Origin: an uncultured Cellvibrio sp.
GTDB lineage: Bacteria > Pseudomonadota > Gammaproteobacteria > Pseudomonadales > Cellvibrionaceae
NCBI GenBank assembly: GCA_946482385.1
Contig: CAMLRI010000017.1
Location: 1 to 12,105 of the forward strand
DNA length: 12,105 nt
Direction: 5' to 3'
Shown here: positions 6,916 to 12,105 of the stretch, one piece after another
Position numbering within the stretch: the stretch's first letter is position 1
Layout: the number at the start of each line of letters is the position of its first letter
The notes under the pieces: model-generated
The model's input: only the letters and a program-made list of their open reading frames with translations
The model's database searches: none
What the model was told of the DNA's origin: nothing
Translations under genes and position numbers: made by a program

Positions 6916-6927
6916 AAAACCGGTTTG
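6916..6927. promoter_or_regulatory. Candidate PsrA/TetR-type fatty-acid-responsive operator upstream of qmcA
   Basis: AAAACCGGTTTG contains the perfect 10-bp palindrome AAACCGGTTT. It matches nine of ten bases of the PsrA consensus (G/C)AAAC-N2-4-GTTT(G/C), which I recall from the Pseudomonas literature. It lies about 40 bases before the qmcA ATG, inside the 71-base spacer between that gene and the terminator of the fadD unit. No clear -35/-10 was found around it. The regulator is not in this window, so the assignment is speculative. Confidence 0.35.
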
Positions 6928-6947
6928 GAAAAAGTGGATCGCCAGGG

Positions 6948-6986
6948 AAAAATTAACCCGCTTCTGGCCGGGCACAGAAGCGGGTT
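6948..6986 (-). terminator. Rho-independent terminator of the fadD unit
   Basis: On the minus strand AACCCGCTTCTG (6986-6975) pairs perfectly over 12 bp with CAGAAGCGGGTT (6966-6955), across an 8-base loop. TAATTTTT follows. It lies 19 bases after the fadD stop and separates this unit from qmcA. Confidence 0.92.
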
Positions 6987-7004
6987 GTGTAGCTGGTGCG
7001 GCCC

Positions 7005-8633
7005 TTAAGCCTTGCGCGCCGCCAGATCCTGGTCGCGCAGTTCGCGGCGCAAAATCTTGCCCACATTGGTTTTGGGCAGCTCGGTGCGGAACTCCACCAA
7101 ATGGGGCACTTTGTAGGGAGTCAATTGTTCCTTGGCGTATTTGCGCACCTGCTCCAGGGTGAGATCCGGGTTAGAGGTGACTATATAGGCCTTCACTTGC
7201 TCGCCGCCTTCGGCATCGGGAATACCTACCACGGCAGCCTCTACCACATCCGGGTGGCTGCAGAGCACATCTTCCACTTCATTGGGGAATACCTTGAAGC
7301 CAGACACGTTGATCATGTCTTTTTTGCGGTCGACAATTTTGATGTAGCCATCCGGCTCCAGTACCGCTATGTCGCCAGTTTTAAACCAGCCTTCGGCATC
7401 CAGTACTTCGGCGGTGGCTTCGGGGCGCTGCCAGTAACCTTTCATCACCTGGGGGCCGCGCACGCACAGCTCGCCGGCCTCACCAGTGGGCAGGCTATTG
7501 CCATGATCGTCGATAACCTTGACCTGGGTTTCCGGCAGCGGCAGCCCCACAGTGCCATAGCGCTCCTGACCAATGGGGTTGTTGGATACCACCGGGGAAG
7601 TTTCGGTTAAACCATAACCCTCACTGATCGGCGCCTTGGTCAGCTCCAGCCAATGCTTGGTGGTTTCATGGGTGAGCGCCATGCCGCCGGAGCAGGTGAG
7701 ACGCAGATGGCTGAAATCCAGTTTGACGAAATCCGGGTTGCGCATCAGCGCATTAAACAAGGTGTTCAAACCCACAAAAAACGTAAAGGGCTTGCCCTGC
7801 AGGGTTTTGACAAAAGCGGGAATATCGCGCGGGTTGGGAATGAGCAAACTGTGGTTACCCAGGGCCACTGCGGAGGTGCAGTGAATGGTAAAAGAGTAGA
7901 TGTGGTAGAGCGGCAGGGGCGCCACATACAACTCCTGGGATTCGCGGAAAATCCCCTCCATACGCGCATTCAACTGCATCATATTGGCCACCAGGTTGCG
8001 GTGGGTAAGCATGGCGCCCTTGGCCACGCCGGTGGTGCCACCGGTGTATTGCAACACAGCGACATCCTCGGGATCGCACTGCGCCACCTTGCAGGGGCCT
8101 TTGGCCTTGGCCAGCGCCTGGTTAAAACCAATTTGCGTGGGGAAATGAAACGGCGGCACCATTTTTTTTACGTGCTTCACCACAAAATTCAACAGCAGGC
8201 GCTTTACCGGCGGGTGCAAATCCCCCAGCTCGGTGACTATTACCTGCTCCACTTGGGTTTCAGCAATAATCGCGGCCGCGTTTTTGGCGATATTGGCCAG
8301 CACCACTAGGGCTTTGGCCCCCGAGTCGTTCAATTGGTGCTTGATCTCATGGGGGGTGTAAAGGGGGTTGGTATTGACCACCACCAGGCCGGCGCGCAGG
8401 GCGCCAAACACCGCCACCGGGTACTGCAAAATATTGGGCAGTTGCACCGCAATGCGATCGCCCGGTTGCAGCTGGGTTTGCTCTTGCAGGTAAGCAGCAA
8501 AAGCGCCCGACAGCCGATCCAAATCGGCATAGCTGAGGGTGTGACCCATACAAGTAAACGCGGGCTTGTGGGCATATCGGCTACAGGACTCCGCGAATAC
8601 TTCGGCCAGGGTTCTGTGATAGTGCAATGCCAT
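7005..8633 (-). CDS. fadD: Long-chain acyl-CoA ligase, FadD type (AMP-forming)
   Basis: The enzyme activates free fatty acids to acyl-CoA with ATP through an acyl-adenylate, the entry step of beta-oxidation, at the inner membrane. The 542-residue protein has the ATP-binding loop YTGGTTGVAKGAML from Tyr196, the adenylate motif YGLTETSP at 340-347 with Glu344, TGDIAVLEPDGYIKIVDRKKDM with Asp421 and Arg436, and the FACS-type segment NVSGFKVFPNEVEDVL. A C-terminal lysine of the LPKTNVGKILRREL type serves the adenylation half-reaction. The frame extends two codons to a TTG at 8639. The ATG at 8633 is chosen because GGAG at 8641-8644 lies 7 bases before it. It is 37 bases behind an acyl-CoA dehydrogenase gene and is followed by a terminator, so it is the last gene of the unit. 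Chain-length preference cannot be read from sequence. Confidence 0.92.
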   Translation of the reverse strand: MALHYHRTLAEVFAESCSRYAHKPAFTCMGHTLSYADLDRLSGAFAAYLQEQTQLQPGDRIAVQLPNILQYPVAVFGALRAGLVVVNTNPLYTPHEIKHQLNDSGAKALVVLANIAKNAAAIIAETQVEQVIVTELGDLHPPVKRLLLNFVVKHVKKMVPPFHFPTQIGFNQALAKAKGPCKVAQCDPEDVAVLQYTGGTTGVAKGAMLTHRNLVANMMQLNARMEGIFRESQELYVAPLPLYHIYSFTIHCTSAVALGNHSLLIPNPRDIPAFVKTLQGKPFTFFVGLNTLFNALMRNPDFVKLDFSHLRLTCSGGMALTHETTKHWLELTKAPISEGYGLTETSPVVSNNPIGQERYGTVGLPLPETQVKVIDDHGNSLPTGEAGELCVRGPQVMKGYWQRPEATAEVLDAEGWFKTGDIAVLEPDGYIKIVDRKKDMINVSGFKVFPNEVEDVLCSHPDVVEAAVVGIPDAEGGEQVKAYIVTSNPDLTLEQVRKYAKEQLTPYKVPHLVEFRTELPKTNVGKILRRELRDQDLAARKA

Positions 8634-8643
8634 GGGCAATCTC

Positions 8644-8655
8644 CAAACTTGTTAT
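8644..8655. promoter_or_regulatory. Imperfect PsrA-like half-palindrome before fadD
   Basis: CAAACTTGTTAT has one perfect half-site (CAAAC), a 2-base spacer and a degenerate second half (GTTAT in place of GTTTG), for 8 of 10 consensus positions. It overlaps the ribosome binding site region of fadD in the 37-base gap behind the dehydrogenase gene. It may be chance; it is noted because a better copy stands before qmcA. Confidence 0.15.
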
Positions 8656-8670
8656 TGTGTTTTTGGCTGA

Positions 8671-10464
8671 TTAAAAATCGTCGTCAGCAAGCGACATCAA
8701 ATTACCTGCCCCCGAGCGCAGGGCAGCGGCGTGGGTAAGGTGGCGCGGCAGCAGGCGCGCAAAATAAAACTCGGCGGTGGCCAATTTGGCGCGGTAAAAA
8801 CCGGCATCGGGTGCCGCCTGGTCGAGGCGCGCCAGCGCCAAAACAGCGGCTTTAAACCAAGCCCAAGCCATCAGAAGATAGCCCGAATACATCAGATAAT
8901 CTACCGCCGCTGCGCCGATTTCATCGGGATTGGTAACCGCACGCAAGGCAATGTGCTGGGTCAGGTTGCGCCAATCGTCCAGCAAACGGCGCAACTGCGC
9001 CTGATAGGCCGCCAGGCGCGGCTCCCCTGCCCCCAGATTTAATTGCTGCTCCAACTCCGCCCACAGCAATTCCAGCGGCGACTGGCCGGCAGCGCCGAGG
9101 ACTTTGCGCCCCAACAGATCCAGCGCCTGGATGCCCGTAGTGCCCTCATAAAGGCTGGCGATACGGCAATCGCGCAGGTTTTGCTCCAAGCCGGCAGAGC
9201 GGATATAGCCATGGCCACCCCAACATTGCAGTGCCAGGTTGGCCGCTTCAAAACCCAATTCCGCCGCAAATGCCTTGAGGATGGGAGTCAGCAAACCCAG
9301 GTTTTCCGAGGCTTCACGCCCGGCCGGGGTGCCTGCAGACAGCTGCATCAAGTCAAACTTGAGCGATGCCTGGTAGCAGAGCATACGCAGGCCTTCACTG
9401 ATGGCTTTTTGCGTCAGCAACATGCGCCGCACGTCCGGGTGGACTATCAGCGGATCGGCGGGGCCTGCGGGATTTTTCATGCCGCTCAGGGCGCGCATCT
9501 GCAAACGTTCGCGGGCATACCAGCGCGCTTTTTGATACCCCAGCTCAGCGTGGGCAATGCCCTGCAAGCTGGTGCCCAGGCGCGCCAGGTTCATAAAACT
9601 GAACATGTGGGCCAGGCCTTTGTTGGGTTCGCCCAGCAGCCAGCCCTGGGCCGCCTCAAAACGCAGGGCACAGGTGGCACTGGCGTGTATACCCAACTTT
9701 TGTTCCAGGCCGGTGCATAGGATCGGGTTGCGCGCCAGGCGCTGGCCCTGGTCGTCGGTCAACCACTTGGGCACCACAAACAGGGAGATGCCGCGGGTGC
9801 CTGCGGGGGCATCGGGTAGGCGCGCCAACACCAGGTGGATAATGTTATCGGCGAGGTCGTGGTCGCCGGCAGAGATAAAAAGTTTGCTGCCGGTCAATGC
9901 ATAGCTGCCATCGGCCCGGGGTTGGGCGCGGGTATTGATCAGCCCCAGGTCGCTGCCGGCCTGGGGTTCGGTAAGGCACATGGTGCCTGTCCAGGCACCG
10001 CTTACCAGATGCGGCAGGTAGCGCTGCTGTTGCTCGGCACTAGCGAAGGCTTCGAGGGTATGCATCACCCCCTGCGCCAGGCTGACATACATATTCCAGG
10101 CCCAGCAGCCAGTGCCCATGATTTCACTCACCACCAAACCCAGGGACTGGGGCAAGCCCTGGCCGCCCTGGGCCTGGCTGCGCGCCAACCCCGGCCAACC
10201 GGCCTGGCAGTATTCCCGATAGGCCGCTTTGAATCCGGCAGGGGTAACCACCCCATCGGCTTCACGGCGGCAGCCTTCGGCATCGCCACTGGCATTGAGC
10301 GGCGCCAAACGCTGTTCCGAGAACTGCGCCGCCTGGGTCAGCAGCGCCATGGTCAGGGCTTCATCCAGGTCGGGGCGCTGCAACTGCTCGCAGTGTTGCG
10401 AGTAGGCGCAGAACTCAAACAGGGCGAAGCGGATATCGCGCAGGGGAATGTGCAAGTGGTTCAT
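8671..10464 (-). CDS. Acyl-CoA dehydrogenase, DmdC/long FadE-like type with extra C-terminal domain
   Basis: FAD-dependent alpha,beta-dehydrogenation of an acyl-CoA. The 597-residue length and the N-terminal block IPLRDIRFALFEF belong to the group that includes 3-methylmercaptopropionyl-CoA dehydrogenase (DmdC) and other long acyl-CoA dehydrogenases. Visible elements are GWPGLARSQAQGGQGLPQSLG near 94, the flavin/substrate motif TGTMCLTEPQAGSDLG near 160, SKLFISAGDHD near 193, and LYEGTTGIQALDLLGRK with Glu440 as the expected catalytic base. An alpha-helical extension of the acyl-CoA_dh_C type runs from about 465 to the end. It is 37 bases upstream of fadD and 52 bases behind the Nudix gene. 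Fatty acyl-CoA oxidation is favoured by the fadD neighbour; true DmdC activity is not implied, as many annotated DmdC-like enzymes have unknown substrates. GAG lies 6 bases before the ATG. Confidence 0.9.
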   Translation of the reverse strand: MNHLHIPLRDIRFALFEFCAYSQHCEQLQRPDLDEALTMALLTQAAQFSEQRLAPLNASGDAEGCRREADGVVTPAGFKAAYREYCQAGWPGLARSQAQGGQGLPQSLGLVVSEIMGTGCWAWNMYVSLAQGVMHTLEAFASAEQQQRYLPHLVSGAWTGTMCLTEPQAGSDLGLINTRAQPRADGSYALTGSKLFISAGDHDLADNIIHLVLARLPDAPAGTRGISLFVVPKWLTDDQGQRLARNPILCTGLEQKLGIHASATCALRFEAAQGWLLGEPNKGLAHMFSFMNLARLGTSLQGIAHAELGYQKARWYARERLQMRALSGMKNPAGPADPLIVHPDVRRMLLTQKAISEGLRMLCYQASLKFDLMQLSAGTPAGREASENLGLLTPILKAFAAELGFEAANLALQCWGGHGYIRSAGLEQNLRDCRIASLYEGTTGIQALDLLGRKVLGAAGQSPLELLWAELEQQLNLGAGEPRLAAYQAQLRRLLDDWRNLTQHIALRAVTNPDEIGAAAVDYLMYSGYLLMAWAWFKAAVLALARLDQAAPDAGFYRAKLATAEFYFARLLPRHLTHAAALRSGAGNLMSLADDDF

Positions 10465-10516
10465 CCTTAACTCGTCAGCAAAAGCCCAGCCAGGATGGCC
10501 TGGGGTGAAGAAGATA

Positions 10517-11083
10517 TTAGCGCAACAAACGCAGCAATTGCGCCGTTACAGCGGCCGTAAAACCCCAGATTTCATAATCCTGGTAGAGGTACGCCGGCAC
10601 AGTGTAGCGCCGGCCGTCGCGCTCGAATTCGTCTTCGCGCACCTGGATACCCGCCGTAAAACTGGCCAGGGGCACCCGGAAGATGGCCTCCAGTTCGGCC
10701 GGGTTGGCGCGCAGCGGCTGGCCGGGATCATAGCAAGCCACATAGGGCATCACCCAGGTGCCCTTGCGGGTCTGCCCCGGTGCCAACTGGCCAAGCAGTT
10801 GCACCGCTTGGGGCGCCAGGCCAATTTCTTCACTGGTTTCGCGCAGCGCAGTCACACACAAGTCGCCATCCGCCGGCTCCCACATGCCGCCGGGGAAGCT
10901 CACTTCGCCGGCGTGCAGGCGCAGATGGCGGGCGCGTTTGGTGTACACCAGGGATGGGTTGGGTTCATTGGTTAACAGCACCAACACCGCCGCCTGCCCA
11001 GCCTGGCCACCCGCCGGCCCAGGCGCGGTGGCGCGCTGGAGCTGCAAATGCAAGTGGTGCAACAGGGGCGACAGAAGTTCCAT
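10517..11083 (-). CDS. Nudix hydrolase, coenzyme A pyrophosphatase type (NudL/CoAse-like)
   Basis: Enzymes of this group cleave CoA or acyl-CoA to 3',5'-ADP and (acyl-)phosphopantetheine. The 188-residue protein carries the CoA-specific signature before the Nudix box (LRLHAGEVSFPGG at 54-66), followed by ALRETSEEIGL at 79-89 with the metal-binding Glu82, Glu85 and Glu86. The box deviates from GX5EX7REUXEEXGU upstream of Arg81 in the same way as E. coli NudL does. Near the C terminus YEIWGFTAAVTAQLL matches the conserved W-G-(M/F)-T-A block of this family. It lies 12 bases behind the NIF3-like gene and before the acyl-CoA dehydrogenase, so it could trim or recycle CoA thioesters made by its neighbours. 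CoA specificity is a family inference. Confidence 0.87.
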   Translation of the reverse strand: MELLSPLLHHLHLQLQRATAPGPAGGQAGQAAVLVLLTNEPNPSLVYTKRARHLRLHAGEVSFPGGMWEPADGDLCVTALRETSEEIGLAPQAVQLLGQLAPGQTRKGTWVMPYVACYDPGQPLRANPAELEAIFRVPLASFTAGIQVREDEFERDGRRYTVPAYLYQDYEIWGFTAAVTAQLLRLLR

Positions 11084-11095
11084 AAGCCAAGAACG

Positions 11096-11419
11096 CTAGG
11101 GCGCCCCTGCCAAATCGCTCAGGCGCCATACATCCAGCGCCGGCTCTTCATAGGGATGGGCCTGGCGCAGGGCGCGGATTGCCGCCTGGATATGCTCATC
11201 GGCGCACACCATTTCCACCCGGTACTCCGCCAGCTGCTCCAGCTGGCCATTGCTGCCAATAAACGGCTGGCTGCCAGCCAGGGGGCGAAACTGCCCCTGG
11301 CCCAGCACCTGCCAACAGCAGGCATCGTAGTTACCTATACGGCCAGCACCGGCGGCAAACAGCGCCGCCTTGGTCGCGTCCAAGTGGCTTTCCGGCACAT
11401 AAAACACCAGTTTGTACAT
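11096..11419 (-). CDS. Stand-alone NIF3/YqfO C-terminal-domain-like protein (COG3323 type)
   Basis: This 107-residue protein resembles the PII/CutA-like insert domain found in YqfO/NIF3 proteins, here encoded alone. Typical marks are MYKLVFYVPESHLDATKAALFAAGAGRIGNYDACCW at the start, GSNGQLEQLAEYRVEMVC in the middle, and the terminal HPYEEPALDVWRL block. It has no signal peptide or membrane segment. Such small proteins are common in gammaproteobacteria and have no settled function; automatic names such as NGG1p-interacting factor or RtxA-like structural toxin are misleading. It sits 14 bases behind serA and 12 bases before the Nudix gene, so it is probably co-transcribed with them, but that gives no functional clue. 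Confidence 0.8.
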   Translation of the reverse strand: MYKLVFYVPESHLDATKAALFAAGAGRIGNYDACCWQVLGQGQFRPLAGSQPFIGSNGQLEQLAEYRVEMVCADEHIQAAIRALRQAHPYEEPALDVWRLSDLAGAP

Positions 11420-11433
11420 GGGGCTACCGGGGT

Positions 11434-12105
11434 TTAAATAACACGCACCGCAATCACATGCTCCACCTTGGCCAGGGCATCAATCACAGCCGCTGCCGGT
11501 GCAGCTTCCACATCAATAATGTTGTAGGCCACATCGCCACGGCTTTTGTTCACCATGTCGACCACGTTCACTTTATTGTCCGCCAGGATCGACAGCACAT
11601 GGCCGAGTACACCGGAAACATTTTGGTTGGCAAAGGTGATGCGCGCGCCTATGCCAGGGGTGCGATCCATGTAAACCGCCGGGAAGTTCACCGAGTTTTT
11701 GATGTTGCCATTTTCCAGGTAATCCATCAGTTGGTCGGCGGCCATAATTGCGCAATTCTCTTCCGCTTCTTCGGTGCTGGCACCTATGTGCGGCATGGCG
11801 TAAACATCTTTGCGGTTGAGCAGGATTGGCTCGGGGAAATCGCAAATGTATTTACCCAAATGGCCGGCATTAAGGCTATCGACCACCGCATGGGCATCGA
11901 CAATCGCTTCGCGGGCAAAGTTGAGCAGGGTTGCGCCCTTCTTCACCACTTTCAGGCTATCGGCATTGATCATGTGTTTGGTTTGCGGAATCGCCGGCAC
12001 ATGCAGGGTAATGTAATCCGAGCGCGCCAACAGCGATTGCAGGTTTTCCATGCGGCCAACCTGGCTGGGCAGGCGCCAGGCCGCCTCTACCGACAGCGCC
12101 GGATC
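11434..12105 (-). CDS. serA: D-3-phosphoglycerate dehydrogenase, C-terminal part (cut by window edge)
   Basis: SerA oxidises 3-phosphoglycerate to phosphohydroxypyruvate with NAD, the first step of serine synthesis. The frame is open to base 12105, giving 223 codons of the C-terminal part; the Met codon at 12051 is internal, not the start. Visible are ITLHVPAIPQTKHMI, the active-site Arg in LNFAREAIVD, the Glu in CDFPEP, and the catalytic His in MPHIGAST. A C-terminal ACT domain of about 65 residues follows (FANQNVSGVLGHVLSILADNKVNVVDM to the end). The layout fits the short SerA class (about 390-410 residues) with one ACT domain and no intervening domain. In the ACT domain two of the three serine-binding positions of E. 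coli SerA appear kept as Asn, while the His position is Asn. It appears to be the first visible gene of a five-gene minus-strand unit. Confidence 0.93.
   Translation of the reverse strand, partial: DPALSVEAAWRLPSQVGRMENLQSLLARSDYITLHVPAIPQTKHMINADSLKVVKKGATLLNFAREAIVDAHAVVDSLNAGHLGKYICDFPEPILLNRKDVYAMPHIGASTEEAEENCAIMAADQLMDYLENGNIKNSVNFPAVYMDRTPGIGARITFANQNVSGVLGHVLSILADNKVNVVDMVNKSRGDVAYNIIDVEAAPAAAVIDALAKVEHVIAVRVI

Noticed and set aside
6094..8309. Plus-strand frames opposite qmcA and fadD (about 204-218 codons)
   Set aside because: His/Gly/Val-rich antisense shadows of conserved genes; no independent ribosome site or family match.
8671..10464. Calling the dehydrogenase a true DmdC of DMSP breakdown
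   Set aside because: No dmdA, dmdB or dmdD neighbour is present, and the adjacent fadD favours general acyl-CoA oxidation; the DmdC label would overstate the evidence.
9043..10470. Plus-strand open frames of over 200 codons opposite the acyl-CoA dehydrogenase
   Set aside because: They are complementary to a clearly recognisable enzyme with all its motifs, and the translated products are Gln/Ala/Gly-rich without domains.

Overview
The window looks like chromosomal core genome of a gammaproteobacterium, probably close to Cellvibrio/Pseudomonas. The evidence is the Pseudomonas-style cysI-DUF934 pair, the E. coli-like RluA, the QmcA/NfeD pair, the DmdC-type acyl-CoA dehydrogenase, and a GC-rich codon bias that creates many long antisense shadow frames. 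The genus is inferred from protein resemblance only. I see no mobile element, CRISPR array, rRNA or tRNA.

Layout. Bases 1-66 are the tail of a plus-strand gene, closed by a strong terminator (92-129). A lone exported substrate-binding-like protein follows (248-1021, +), convergent with rluA (1073-1747, -). A 288-base divergent spacer (1748-2035) precedes the sulfite reductase pair cysI and DUF934 (2036-4187, +). A near-perfect 18-bp bidirectional terminator (4201-4240) separates this pair from the minus-strand genes, which fill the rest of the window.

Minus-strand unit A, read right to left, is qmcA (6876-5950), nfeD (5916-5449) and a patatin-like phospholipase (5419-4259), with gaps of about 30 bases. 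It would link an SPFH membrane scaffold, its NfeD partner and a lipid hydrolase. The spacer upstream of qmcA carries a palindrome resembling the fatty-acid-responsive PsrA operator.

Minus-strand unit B is serA (cut by the window edge, 12105-11434), a stand-alone NIF3/YqfO C-terminal-like protein (11419-11096), a CoA-type Nudix hydrolase (11083-10517), a DmdC/FadE-type acyl-CoA dehydrogenase (10464-8671) and a FadD-type acyl-CoA ligase (8633-7005). It ends at a clear terminator (6948-6986). Gaps are 12-52 bases, so co-transcription is plausible. The last three genes form a coherent CoA/fatty-acid activation and oxidation module.

Nothing here is a clearly new system. The points most worth a second look are a His in place of the usual Arg in the CysI siroheme motif, the PsrA-like palindrome in front of qmcA-nfeD-patatin, and that gene trio itself.
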